In this document: positions 24,733-33,643 of the stretch, piece by piece
How the letters are laid out: every line of letters begins with the position of its first letter
Position numbering within the stretch: position 1 is the stretch's first letter
From: an uncultured Allomuricauda sp.
Lineage (GTDB): Bacteria > Bacteroidota > Bacteroidia > Flavobacteriales > Flavobacteriaceae
Assembly (NCBI RefSeq): GCF_947501165.1
Contig: NZ_CANMUU010000005.1
Coordinates: 1-64,000 of the forward strand
Length of the DNA: 64,000 nucleotides
Reading direction: 5' to 3'
Translations under genes and position numbers: made by a program
The notes under the pieces: model-generated
What the model was told of the DNA's origin: nothing
Seen by the model: only the letters and a program-made list of their open reading frames with translations
Databases searched by the model: none

Positions 24733-26082
24733 ATGGTACAGACTCCAAAAAACATAGCCATCATCGGTTCAGGATTGGTGGGTTCCCTATTAGCCATTTA
24801 CTTAAGAAAACACGGACATTCTATTACGGTTTTTGACCGTCGGCCAGATATTCGGACCATTGAATTCTCCGGTCGTTCCATCAATCTGGCTATGAGCAAT
24901 AGAGGATGGAGGTCGCTAAAGCAAGTAGGGTTGGAAGAAACCATTAAGGAGATTGCCATTCCCATGGATAAGCGTGCTATGCATGTTGTGGACAAGCCTA
25001 TGTATTTTCAGGCTTATGGTAAAGAGGGGGAGGCAATTTGGTCTATTTCCCGTGGTATTTTGAACCGGAAAATGATTGATTTGGCTGAGAAAGCCGGCAC
25101 CGTTTTTCAGTTCAATGAAAAAGTATGGGATGTCAATCTACCAGAAGCAAAAATCTACACGGGGGAATCTGAAAAAAGTGAATGGAAGGAGTATGAATTT
25201 GACATGATTTTTGGTTGTGATGGTGCTTTTTCTCGAGTACGTCACAAAATGCAACGTAGAAGTAGGTTTGATTATTCCCAGGATTTTATTGATGTGGGCT
25301 ATAAGGAATTGACCATTCCGCCCAATGCGGATGGTACTCACAAACTGGACAAAAATTCATTTCATATTTGGCCAAGAGGAAAGTTTATGCTTATTGCCTT
25401 GCCCAACTTGGATGGGAGTTTTACGTGTACCTTATTTTTACCTTTTGAAGGAAAGGTTTCTTTTGAAAATATCACTACTGAAAAAGATGCCAAACGGTTC
25501 TTTAAAACGTATTTTCCCAATGTGCGTAAGGAAATTGAAAATTTGACAGAGGATTTCTTTAAAAACCCAACTAGTGCCATGGTAACGATGAAGTGTTATC
25601 CTTGGACGTATTGGAACAAGGTGGCTTTGGTAGGGGATTCGGCCCATGCTATTGTACCTTTTTATGGACAGGGCATGAATGCCGGATTTGAAGATATTTT
25701 TGTGTTGAACGAACAGATTGAAAAGTTTGGGGATGACTGGGACTCGATTTTTGAACACTATCAAAAACTGCGAAAACCCAATGCTGATGCTATAGCCGAG
25801 TTAAGCTACAGAAACTTTATAGAGATGAGTAGTAAAACTGCTGACCCCAAGTTTCTTTTGCAGAAAAAAATAGAAAAATGGTTTGCAGACAAGCATCCGG
25901 ATAAGTGGATACCTGTGTATAGTAGAGTTACCTTCTCAGACCGTCCTTATGCCGAGGCACTTCAAATAGGAGATAGGCAAGAGGAAATCATGCAAGAAGT
26001 AATGAAAATGTCCGAAATTGAGACCGAATGGACTTCTAAGGAAGTAGAACAAAAAATGTTAGAACTGGTATCTGCTCAATAG
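24733..26082 (+). CDS. kmo: Kynurenine 3-monooxygenase
   Basis: The ATG at 24733 is preferred to a TTG at 24706. The 449-residue FAD enzyme starts with the Rossmann motif IAIIGSGLVGSLLAIYLRKH, has FSGRSINLAMSNRGWRSL (typical of KMO) and a second FAD site VALVGDSAHAIVPFYGQGMN. It hydroxylates kynurenine to 3-hydroxykynurenine with NADPH and O2, feeding kynureninase (12348). The C-terminal region, important for membrane or substrate binding in eukaryotic KMO, is present as KIEKWFADKHPDKWIPVYS. The 3' end overlaps the convergent DUF4174 gene by 7 bp. Confidence 0.95.
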   Translation: MVQTPKNIAIIGSGLVGSLLAIYLRKHGHSITVFDRRPDIRTIEFSGRSINLAMSNRGWRSLKQVGLEETIKEIAIPMDKRAMHVVDKPMYFQAYGKEGEAIWSISRGILNRKMIDLAEKAGTVFQFNEKVWDVNLPEAKIYTGESEKSEWKEYEFDMIFGCDGAFSRVRHKMQRRSRFDYSQDFIDVGYKELTIPPNADGTHKLDKNSFHIWPRGKFMLIALPNLDGSFTCTLFLPFEGKVSFENITTEKDAKRFFKTYFPNVRKEIENLTEDFFKNPTSAMVTMKCYPWTYWNKVALVGDSAHAIVPFYGQGMNAGFEDIFVLNEQIEKFGDDWDSIFEHYQKLRKPNADAIAELSYRNFIEMSSKTADPKFLLQKKIEKWFADKHPDKWIPVYSRVTFSDRPYAEALQIGDRQEEIMQEVMKMSEIETEWTSKEVEQKMLELVSAQ

Positions 26083-26462
26083 CCATTATTACGTCGTATT
26101 TCCGCTCGCCGCATGGGCATGGAATCCACTAAATCAAAAATATCCTTTGGGGTTACTACAAACGGTTTTTTTAGTTTTAACCCACCGTCTTTTCCAATTA
26201 GCAGTACCCCTCGAAAATCTTGGTCAATTGAGAACGTGGATAAATCTTGAGAATGAGGATGCTTTTGAAGTATGATGATATCTCGGTTTTGCAGTTTTAC
26301 ACTATTTTCCTTTAGGATTTTTAGCTGTTGCTTCACCTCAGATGTATTTGTTTCTTTGCTTACAAGAACAATCAGTCTTTTTTTCCATTGAAAATCTACC
26401 AATTGTTGTCCAAAGCAACCAAGAGTAAACAAGAAACATGGTATTATGAACAAAGTTTTCAT
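26076..26462 (-). CDS. Exported DUF4174 protein
   Basis: A 128-residue protein with a signal peptide (IIPCFLFTLGCFGQ). The domain runs LVDFQWKKRLIVLVSKE, FRGVLLIGKDGGLKLKKPF and ends DIFDLVDSMPMRRAEIRRN. These are the conserved parts of DUF4174, a thioredoxin-like small periplasmic family without the redox CxxC. The Cys within the signal could instead be a lipobox, which was not resolved. Function is unknown. Confidence 0.85.
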   Translation of the reverse strand: MKTLFIIPCFLFTLGCFGQQLVDFQWKKRLIVLVSKETNTSEVKQQLKILKENSVKLQNRDIIILQKHPHSQDLSTFSIDQDFRGVLLIGKDGGLKLKKPFVVTPKDIFDLVDSMPMRRAEIRRNNGY

Positions 26463-26480
26463 AGGGTAAAATACTAAAAA

Positions 26481-26501
26481 AAGCCACTCAAAGAGTGGCT
26501 T
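26481..26501. terminator. Bidirectional terminator after the DUF164 gene
   Basis: AAGCCACTC and GAGTGGCTT form a perfect 9-bp stem around AAA, with A-run on one side and T-run on the other. It lies 27 bp past the stop (26529) of the minus-strand coiled-coil gene and insulates it from the DUF4174 gene. Confidence 0.88.
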
Positions 26502-26528
26502 TTTTGTCCAAAGGAAAAAAGGAATCCT

Positions 26529-27311
26529 TTATATTTTTGCAAAAAGCTGTTGCATTTTGCCTTGTTCTTCTTCCGCTAGTAAAGGATCTACTAGAATTCT
26601 TCCACTATGTTCATCGGTGATGATTTTTTTGCGGGAAGCAATCTCTGCTTGTACCTGAGGAGGAATAGTAAAGAAAGAACCTCCAGAAGCTCCACGTTCA
26701 ACTGGTACTACTGCCAATCCGTTCTTTACATTATGACGAATACGCTTATAGGCTTGCACCAAACGCTCTTCTATCTTTTCTTCAAACTCTTCAGACTTTT
26801 TAAGCAAAGCCTTTTCTTCTTTCTCAGTTTCGGCCAAGATAGCGTCTAGCTCCCCTTTTTTATGTTTTAGGTGATTTTCACGCTCAGTCAGTTTCTCTTT
26901 GGTTTCTGAAACAACTTCTTTCTTTTGCTCAATTTGTGCCTTGAATTCCTTGATGTTCTTTTCTGCCAACTGAATTTCCAACTCTTGGAACTCAATTTCC
27001 TTGCTCAATGAATTGAATTCACGGCTGTTTCGAACATTCTTTTGTTGCTCAGCATATTTTTTCATCAAGGTTTTGGACTCCTCGATAAGGTTTTTCTTGG
27101 CCGCTATTTCAAAATTGATGGTTTCCAAATCGGTTTTCAACTTGTCCATACGTGTTTTAAGGCCCAATACTTCATCTTCCAAATCTTGTACCTCCAAAGG
27201 AAGTTCACCTCTAACATTACGTATTTCGTCCACTCTGGAATCAATCAACTGAAGATCATAAAGCGCTCTTAGCTTCTCCTCAACAGTGATGCTTTCATTT
27301 TTTTTCGCCAT
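26529..27311 (-). CDS. DUF164/C4-type zinc-ribbon family coiled-coil protein, zinc cysteines lost
   Basis: A 260-residue, mostly helical protein. Residues about 30-190 form a long antiparallel coiled coil with EQQKNVRNSREFNSLSKEIE. The C-terminus has the family's ribbon frame: VERGASGGSFFTIPPQVQAEI and DEHSGRILVDPLL. In the family, CxxC pairs occupy the GASGG and EHSG positions; here there is no Cys in the whole protein, so zinc cannot be bound as usual. It is followed 3 bp upstream by Nif3. This pairing of zinc-ribbon protein and Nif3 is common. Function is unknown. Confidence 0.88.
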   Translation of the reverse strand: MAKKNESITVEEKLRALYDLQLIDSRVDEIRNVRGELPLEVQDLEDEVLGLKTRMDKLKTDLETINFEIAAKKNLIEESKTLMKKYAEQQKNVRNSREFNSLSKEIEFQELEIQLAEKNIKEFKAQIEQKKEVVSETKEKLTERENHLKHKKGELDAILAETEKEEKALLKKSEEFEEKIEERLVQAYKRIRHNVKNGLAVVPVERGASGGSFFTIPPQVQAEIASRKKIITDEHSGRILVDPLLAEEEQGKMQQLFAKI

Positions 27312-27314
27312 ATA

Positions 27315-28409
27315 TTATAAATACTTGATGGGATTTGTTATACTTTCCGATAACGCGACTGCAAAATTAGGAATTTTTTTCGTAAGATAATCAACCAATA
27401 AATCTTTTGTAAACTGCTCAGACTCAAAGTGTCCAATATCTGCCAAAACAATCTGGTTTTCGGCTTCAAAGAATTGATGATATTTAAGGTCTGCGGTTAA
27501 AAAAATATCAGCTTTCGCTAGTTTTGCAGCGCCAATGGCAAAAGCACCACTTCCACCGAGTACAGCCACTTTTTTAATCTTTTTACCCAATAATTTGGAG
27601 TGACGGATGCTAGGAACCCTCATCTTTTGCTTGACTTCTTTTAAAAAGTCCTCTTCTTTTATACTTTCTGCTAAAGTACCCAACATGCCCATCCCCAAGT
27701 AGGAATTTGTGTTGTCCATGGAATAGATTTCATAGGCCACTTCTTCATATGGGTGATTTTCCTTTAGCGCCTTTGTTATTGCTTTTTCTTTTTCAAAAGA
27801 AAAGACAACATTGACCTGAATCTCTTTTTCAAAATGGGTTTCTCCTACCATTCCCAAAGTGGGATTGGCTCCTTCCTCTGCTTTGAAGCTTCCCAACCCT
27901 TCTGAGCTAAAACTGCAATGACTATATTTTCCTATACTACCTGCTCCTGCATGGAACAGAGCATGTTTAAGCGATTCAGCTTCCTTTTGGGGCACATATG
28001 TGGTTAATTTTTTTAGGGTTTTGTCTTTAGGAATAAGTATTTCGGGATTTTTAATGCCCAAAACTTCACAAATTTTTCGGTTTACCCCAAACTGGTTATT
28101 GTCTAGGGCAGTATGTATGCTGTAAATGGCAATCTGGTTTGTAATTGCTTTTATCACGGCACGTTCTATATAATTAGCACCTGTTAATCGCTTAAGCCCT
28201 TTGAATATAATTGGATGAAAACTAACTATGAGGTTATGGCCTCTCTCAATGGCTTCATCCACTACGTTTTCCAAAGTGTCCAGAGTGACCAATATCCCAG
28301 TAACTTCGTTCTCGGGGTTTCCAACGAGAAGACCTACATTATCAAAATCTTCTGCATGTGCCAACGGGGCCAACTCTTCCAATATTTGTGCTACATCCTT
28401 TACTCTCAT
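27315..28409 (-). CDS. Nif3-like dinuclear metal centre protein
   Basis: A 364-residue protein of the Nif3/YbgI family (also named GTP cyclohydrolase 1 type 2 by some databases). Metal ligands are visible in LIVSFHPIIFKGLK, YSIHTALDNNQFGVN and LADIGHFESEQF. Residues about 125-230 form the inserted PII/CutA-like domain found in the longer members. The first helix and strand read FDNVGLLVGNPENEVTGILV. The true substrate is unknown. It forms an operon with the DUF164 gene. The start is only 14 bp from the divergent lpxK frame. Confidence 0.92.
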   Translation of the reverse strand: MRVKDVAQILEELAPLAHAEDFDNVGLLVGNPENEVTGILVTLDTLENVVDEAIERGHNLIVSFHPIIFKGLKRLTGANYIERAVIKAITNQIAIYSIHTALDNNQFGVNRKICEVLGIKNPEILIPKDKTLKKLTTYVPQKEAESLKHALFHAGAGSIGKYSHCSFSSEGLGSFKAEEGANPTLGMVGETHFEKEIQVNVVFSFEKEKAITKALKENHPYEEVAYEIYSMDNTNSYLGMGMLGTLAESIKEEDFLKEVKQKMRVPSIRHSKLLGKKIKKVAVLGGSGAFAIGAAKLAKADIFLTADLKYHQFFEAENQIVLADIGHFESEQFTKDLLVDYLTKKIPNFAVALSESITNPIKYL

Positions 28410-28423
28410 AGGAAAAATTAAAT

Positions 28424-29455
28424 ATGGCTAAAGATAAAATATTATATTTTCGCTCCATGTGGCGTGTTCTAAGAATCATAGCTTTCCCAGTCTCACTTAT
28501 TTATGCTCTTGTAGTCTATCTAAGAAACCGATGTTATGATTGGAGATGGTTCTCATCAAAAAAGTACGATGTTCCCACTATTTGCATAGGTAATCTGAGT
28601 GTTGGGGGTACGGGTAAAACGCCTATGATTGAATATTTGATAAGACTTTTAAGTCAGAAAAAATTGGCTGTATTGAGTAGAGGGTATAAGCGTAAATCAA
28701 AAGGATTTGTTCTAGCTGACTCCAATACCACGGTTACGGAATTGGGTGATGAGCCTTTTCAAATCTATACTAAGTTTCCCGAGGTTCAAGTTGCGGTGGA
28801 TGCCGATAGGCAAAACGGTATTGAAAAATTGATAGATTCGGTGAATCCAGATTTGATTCTTCTGGATGATGCGTTTCAGCATAGAAAAGTAACCCCTTCT
28901 TTTTCCATTCTTCTTACTACTTACGAAAATTTGTATGTGGATGATTGGTATCTGCCAACAGGTGATTTAAGAGATAGTAAAATAGAGTCTCGCAGGGCGA
29001 ATATCATTATCGTTACCAAATGTCCAAAGGAAATTTCAGAAAGAGAAAGAGAACAAATTGCGAATAAATTAAAGCCTAAAAAACATCAAAGGGTTCTATT
29101 TAGTTGGTCTGCCTATTCTGAATCTGCCAAGAATGGTTCCGGACAATCCATGGAATGGAATGAGTTCAAGGATAAATCGGTAGCAGTGGTCACCGGGATT
29201 GCATTACCAGAACCTTTTGTTGCCTTTTTAAAATCTAAAGGAATACTATTTGAACATCTGAAATTTGGTGACCATCATTTTTTTACCAAAACTGAGATTG
29301 GTTTGTTCAATACCTTTGATGTGGTTCTGACCACTGAAAAAGATTATGTGCGTTTGGAGGGTAAGGTACCCGAGCTTTTTTATGTGGAAATATCCCATCA
29401 GTTTTCGCGGCATGATGAAGATTTTCTCAAAAACAGATTAGAGGATATTAACTAA
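28424..29455 (+). CDS. lpxK: Tetraacyldisaccharide 4'-kinase (lipid A synthesis)
   Basis: A 343-residue inner-membrane-associated kinase that phosphorylates the lipid A disaccharide at the 4' position. The Walker A motif is CIGNLSVGGTGKTP (residues 54-67), preceded by a membrane helix (IIAFPVSLIYALVVYL). LILLDDAFQHRKV holds the Walker B-like Asp pair, and VVLTTEKDYVRL is a conserved LpxK segment. The start may instead be the ATG at 28457 (MWRVLRIIAF), which matches most relatives. Its presence confirms a Gram-negative outer membrane. It overlaps the convergent kinase gene by 4 bp. Confidence 0.94.
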   Translation: MAKDKILYFRSMWRVLRIIAFPVSLIYALVVYLRNRCYDWRWFSSKKYDVPTICIGNLSVGGTGKTPMIEYLIRLLSQKKLAVLSRGYKRKSKGFVLADSNTTVTELGDEPFQIYTKFPEVQVAVDADRQNGIEKLIDSVNPDLILLDDAFQHRKVTPSFSILLTTYENLYVDDWYLPTGDLRDSKIESRRANIIIVTKCPKEISEREREQIANKLKPKKHQRVLFSWSAYSESAKNGSGQSMEWNEFKDKSVAVVTGIALPEPFVAFLKSKGILFEHLKFGDHHFFTKTEIGLFNTFDVVLTTEKDYVRLEGKVPELFYVEISHQFSRHDEDFLKNRLEDIN

Positions 29456-31674
29456 ACAACTCCGTCTGTTTTCTTTCTAAAGATATTCTCTCCAATTTTT
29501 TGATAGAAAACCTCTGGTTTAAAAGGTTTTGTGACAACATCGTTACAACCGGCTTGGTAAAAACTTTCCAAGCTATCATCCAAAGAAATTGCGGTAAGGG
29601 CGATTATGGGAATTTCCATATCAAACTTTCTAATCTGTCTGGTAGCCTCTTCACCACTGATACCAGGCATATGTATATCCATCAAAATAGCATCATACGT
29701 ATTGGCTTTGGCCAAATCTATGGCCTCATTACCGTTGTTTGCAATATCGCAGCTAATCTCTTTTTTGCTCAACATTTTCTTAGTAATGACTTGATTGATT
29801 TTGTTATCCTCCACCACTAGAACATGCAGACCTTTAAAGTTGAACTCTTCCGGACTTAGTTCGAAAGCAATTTCTTCCATGGCATTGGTGTCCAGCATCA
29901 GGTTCATTTCAAAAAAGAAGGAACTACCATGCCCCACTTCACTTTCCAAATGAATCTTACTGTCAAACAATCCCAAAAGACTTTTTACAATAGTAAGACC
30001 AAGACCAGTGCCTCCATATTCCCTATTGATTTGCACCGAACCTTGTTCGAAGCTATCAAATATGTGCATTTGTTGTTCTTCAGAAATACCAATGCCATTA
30101 TCCTTAACCTCAAAGTATAAGGTGGCCTGCTCTTCTTCTTTTCTAAGTAGTTTGGCAATGACCTCTACTTTTCCATCTTTGGTGAACTTGAGTGCATTTC
30201 CTACCAGATTCATAAAAATCTGGGATAGTTTCAATGGGTCTCCCAATAATTGCTTGGGGATATTGGCATCGTAGTCCAATATTAGTTTTGTATTGTTCTC
30301 GTTTGCATTTTGTTGCAGAGAGTCGACCACATCAGCGAGAACTTTTTCCAATTTGAACTCAATGTTCAAAGGTTCTAGTTTATCAGCATCAATCTTATTG
30401 ATTTGAAGAATATCGTTGATAAAGTTCAATAAATAATCCCCAGAGAATTTTAGTGATTTTAAATGCTCTTTTTGATGTTCTGCTGGATTTTCATCCAAGA
30501 GTAGATGTGTAAGACCCGTAACGGCGTACAATGGAGTTCTTAACTCATGGGTCACAGTAGAAAGGAAATTTGTTTTAGCTTCCATAGCTGAAACCGCAGC
30601 ATCTCTTGCCAGCTCAAGTTCTTTGTTCTTTGTATAGAGCAGATCATTGGTCTTGAGCTTTATCTGGTTATTTCTAAACAGGGATACGGCCAACAATGAA
30701 ATAATAGTCAAAAAAGCAGAGGTAAGAATCGCTGTAATCTCTGAACGATTCTTAGATTCGCTTAGCTCCTCGTTTTTTGCCGTCAATTTATTGATTTCAT
30801 TCATTTGATGGTCGAACCGAATTTTATCAGCGGTTTTTGCTTCAAGCTTTACTTTGTCAATATTGAACAGGGAGTCTTTGATTTGCTCTAAATTTTTTCG
30901 GTAAAGAAGTGACTTTTCATAATCTGCTGTTTTTTCATAAATATCCGAAAGTAGCTGATTAGAGGCTTTTATTTCTTTGTAATAGCCATACTTTTGGGAT
31001 AGCTCCAAAGCCGCGCTAGAGTGCATAATGCCATCTTCCAAATCATCTTGTACCCTACTTATTTTTGCTAGTTGTATGTTGGCTTTGGTGGCTAAATAAG
31101 GTCTTTCCTTGTCATCAGAATTGACAATTAGAGCATTTAAATTGGTTTTTGCTTCTTCGTATTTTTCAATATTGGAATAGATATACCCTTCCAATAAAAG
31201 AATATTATTTCCCAAATTCCTATTGTTGCTAAGTGTTCTGGAATCTTGAAGGAGTTTTAATGCTTGGAAATTGTTTCCTTCATCAAACCGAATACAGGCT
31301 TCCAAGTATTTATGGAAGGCATCTCCAAATGGATAGGATAAATCTTTGAGCAGAATACCGGCTCTGTCCCAATAAAAAAGAGCAGTTTCGCGATCATCTT
31401 CTTCTAGATATATACGTGAGTATTGATGATAGGTATCAAGCAATAATTTGGCATCTTCGTTGTTTTCAGCTATTTCTGAGGCTTCATTTAAGCTTTCCAG
31501 AGCCTTTTCCATTCTATTTTGATGGCGATACTTGAGAAAATCATCAAAAATGGCCTGAACTTGTGTAGTAGAACTTATGTCGTTTTGGGCCATTCCCAGT
31601 TGGGTGCATAAGATTATGCACAGCAAAATAAGGATTTTACCGCTTAAGCGATTGTGGGTTGAGCTCAAAATCAA
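29452..31674 (-). CDS. Hybrid histidine kinase with N-terminal TPR sensor and C-terminal receiver
   Basis: A 740-residue protein starting at a TTG. It has a signal peptide (ILILLCIILCTQLGMAQ), about 260 residues of tetratricopeptide-like helices in the periplasm, a membrane helix (TAILTSAFLTIISLLAVSLF), and a coiled linker. HisKA has H376 in STVTHELRTPLYAV. An HATPase follows (MNLVGNALKFTKDGKVEV, DNGIGISEEQ, GGTGLGLTIVKSLL). A receiver carries D666 in AILMDIHMPG. No output domain follows, so a phosphorelay partner is needed. The start overlaps the GAPDH stop, so the two genes are coupled. Confidence 0.92.
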   Translation of the reverse strand: MILSSTHNRLSGKILILLCIILCTQLGMAQNDISSTTQVQAIFDDFLKYRHQNRMEKALESLNEASEIAENNEDAKLLLDTYHQYSRIYLEEDDRETALFYWDRAGILLKDLSYPFGDAFHKYLEACIRFDEGNNFQALKLLQDSRTLSNNRNLGNNILLLEGYIYSNIEKYEEAKTNLNALIVNSDDKERPYLATKANIQLAKISRVQDDLEDGIMHSSAALELSQKYGYYKEIKASNQLLSDIYEKTADYEKSLLYRKNLEQIKDSLFNIDKVKLEAKTADKIRFDHQMNEINKLTAKNEELSESKNRSEITAILTSAFLTIISLLAVSLFRNNQIKLKTNDLLYTKNKELELARDAAVSAMEAKTNFLSTVTHELRTPLYAVTGLTHLLLDENPAEHQKEHLKSLKFSGDYLLNFINDILQINKIDADKLEPLNIEFKLEKVLADVVDSLQQNANENNTKLILDYDANIPKQLLGDPLKLSQIFMNLVGNALKFTKDGKVEVIAKLLRKEEEQATLYFEVKDNGIGISEEQQMHIFDSFEQGSVQINREYGGTGLGLTIVKSLLGLFDSKIHLESEVGHGSSFFFEMNLMLDTNAMEEIAFELSPEEFNFKGLHVLVVEDNKINQVITKKMLSKKEISCDIANNGNEAIDLAKANTYDAILMDIHMPGISGEEATRQIRKFDMEIPIIALTAISLDDSLESFYQAGCNDVVTKPFKPEVFYQKIGENIFRKKTDGVV

Positions 31675-32681
31675 ACGTAATTCTTCCTTATAAACAAATC
31701 GATTACATCAATTATTCTGGAACAATATCCAGTTTCATTATCGTACCATCCTATTATTTTGACCATTTTGCCAATAACAGAGGTCATCAAAGAATCAAAC
31801 GTACAAGAATAGCAACTATTGTTTATATCAATAGAAACTATAGGGTCTTCCGTATATTTCAACACGTTTTTTAAATCTTGGCTTGCACGGAGTTCAAAAG
31901 CCTGGTTTACCTCTTGTATGGATGTCTCTCGTTTTACGTTGAACGTAATGTCCGTTAACGACCCATTCGGCACAGGTACACGTATACCACAGCCTCCAAT
32001 AACATCTGACAAATTAGGGAAAATTTTGGTAAGTGCTTTTGCCGCTCCGGTGGTTGTAGGAATTATGGACTGGGAAGCCGCTCGGGAACGTCTCAAATCA
32101 CGATGAGGTCTATCGTGAAGGCTTTGGTCCGATGTGTATGAGTGAATCGTGGTTATATAAGCTTGGTCAATACCGCAAAGTTCATTGATGACTTTGATCA
32201 TTGGCGCGGCATTATTGGTAGTGCAGGATGCATTGGAAACAATGTTATCGTTTTGGCCAAGAATTTCTTCATTTACGCCCATCACTATCATTTTGATGGA
32301 ATCTTCTTGAGGTGGAACGGAGAGTATCACCTTTTTAGCTCCATTTTCAATATGCTTTTGAAGTGCCTCCCTAGTTTTAAACTTACCCGTTGCTTCTATT
32401 ACTATATCCACATTATAATCGCCCCATGGGATGTCACTGGGATTTTGGTGATTCAATACTTGAACGGAATGGTTATTTACATGAATCTGGTTCCCATCAG
32501 ATGAAATATCGGCCGTAAAGCTGCCATGAATACTGTCGTACTTCAATAAATGGGCAAGGGTAGGGGCATCAGCAAGGTCGTTGATAACAGAAACTTGGAT
32601 GTCCTGCCGATTTTCCAAAAGCCGGAAAAGTGTGCGACCAATACGACCAAAACCGTTTATTCCAATGGTAATGCGTTTCAT
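31671..32681 (-). CDS. gap: Type I glyceraldehyde-3-phosphate dehydrogenase
   Basis: A 336-residue NAD(P)-dependent enzyme with ITIGINGFGRIGRTLF at the start, the catalytic C153 in SNASCTTNNAAP, its partner H180 in TIHSYTSDQSLHD, and substrate-phosphate residues in RRSRAASQSIIPTTTGAAKA. The usual SCTTNC has Asn in place of the second Cys (N157), which is not catalytic. It could be glycolytic or a second, gluconeogenic (GapB-type) copy; the sequence does not settle it. It sits 24 bp after lipA and is overlapped by the hybrid kinase gene. Confidence 0.93.
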   Translation of the reverse strand: MKRITIGINGFGRIGRTLFRLLENRQDIQVSVINDLADAPTLAHLLKYDSIHGSFTADISSDGNQIHVNNHSVQVLNHQNPSDIPWGDYNVDIVIEATGKFKTREALQKHIENGAKKVILSVPPQEDSIKMIVMGVNEEILGQNDNIVSNASCTTNNAAPMIKVINELCGIDQAYITTIHSYTSDQSLHDRPHRDLRRSRAASQSIIPTTTGAAKALTKIFPNLSDVIGGCGIRVPVPNGSLTDITFNVKRETSIQEVNQAFELRASQDLKNVLKYTEDPIVSIDINNSCYSCTFDSLMTSVIGKMVKIIGWYDNETGYCSRIIDVIDLFIRKNYV

Positions 32682-32705
32682 AAAAAAAGAAGGACAAAAA
32701 GAGGG

Positions 32706-33581
32706 TTAGTCAATGTGTTTATGTGCCTTGTAGGATGATCTTACCAAAGCCCCGCTTTCTACATGCCTAAATCCAAGTTCCAGACCAATTTCTTCGTACT
32801 TTTTAAACTGTTCGGGTAGTATGAATTCTTTTACAGGCAAATGTTTTTTGGAAGGTTGTAGATACTGTCCAATGGTTACCACATCTACGTCGGCAGCACG
32901 TAAGTCCTTCAAGGTTTGTATAACTTCTTCTTCCATTTCTCCCAATCCTAGCATGATACCGGATTTGGTCCTTCTTGCACCGTTTTTCTTTAAATAGTCT
33001 AAAACTCCGAGACTTCGGTCATATTTGGCTTGAATCCTAACCTCACGGGTTAGCCTTCTCACAGTTTCCATATTATGCGAGATTACCTCTGGAGCTGCTT
33101 CCAAAATTCTATCCAAATGCGTTTCAATACCTTGAAAATCTGGAATTAGGGTCTCTAAGGTTGTATTTGGGTTCATTCGGCGTATGGCCTTAACGGTTTC
33201 TGCCCAAATAATAGACCCCATGTCCTTAAGGTCATCACGGTCCACAGAGGTGACTACGGCATGTTTTATACCCATTATTTTGATGGAACGTGCTACTTTT
33301 TCTGGTTCTGCCCAGTCAACACTTTCCGGTCTTCCTGTCTTTACACCACAAAAACCACAAGATCGTGTACAGATATTGCCCAGAATCATAAAGGTGGCAG
33401 TACCCTCTCCCCAGCACTCACCCATATTGGGGCAACTTCCGGAGGTACAGATGGTGTGTAAATCGTACTTATCAACCAACCCTCTTAACTGGGTATATTT
33501 TTTACCCGTTGGGAGTTTGACACGAAGCCATTTGGGTTTTCCTTTGGGGGGCGCAACGCTTTCAATCGTTGTGGTGCTCAT
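32706..33581 (-). CDS. lipA: Lipoyl synthase
   Basis: A 291-residue radical-SAM enzyme that inserts two sulfurs into protein-bound octanoate. The auxiliary cluster uses C45, C50 and C56 (CTSGSCPNMGEC). The radical-SAM cluster uses C71, C75 and C78 (CTRSCGFC). The C-terminal RSSY motif is present as VRSSYKAHK. Length and motif order are normal. A TATCTTTG promoter box lies 19 bp upstream of the ATG. It heads a probable operon with gap and the hybrid kinase. Confidence 0.97.
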   Translation of the reverse strand: MSTTTIESVAPPKGKPKWLRVKLPTGKKYTQLRGLVDKYDLHTICTSGSCPNMGECWGEGTATFMILGNICTRSCGFCGVKTGRPESVDWAEPEKVARSIKIMGIKHAVVTSVDRDDLKDMGSIIWAETVKAIRRMNPNTTLETLIPDFQGIETHLDRILEAAPEVISHNMETVRRLTREVRIQAKYDRSLGVLDYLKKNGARRTKSGIMLGLGEMEEEVIQTLKDLRAADVDVVTIGQYLQPSKKHLPVKEFILPEQFKKYEEIGLELGFRHVESGALVRSSYKAHKHID

Positions 33582-33599
33582 ATCAACTTTTTTGAATTA

Positions 33600-33607
33600 C
33601 AAAGATA
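33600..33607 (-). promoter_or_regulatory. -7 promoter box (TATCTTTG) before lipA
   Basis: TATCTTTG (33607-33600 on the minus strand) fits TAnnTTTG. A TTTA-like element lies about 20 bases upstream. It would start transcription about 12 bases before the lipA ATG. Confidence 0.55.
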
Positions 33608-33643
33608 CGAAACTGAGATAGCATGATAAACTCAGATTGAAGT

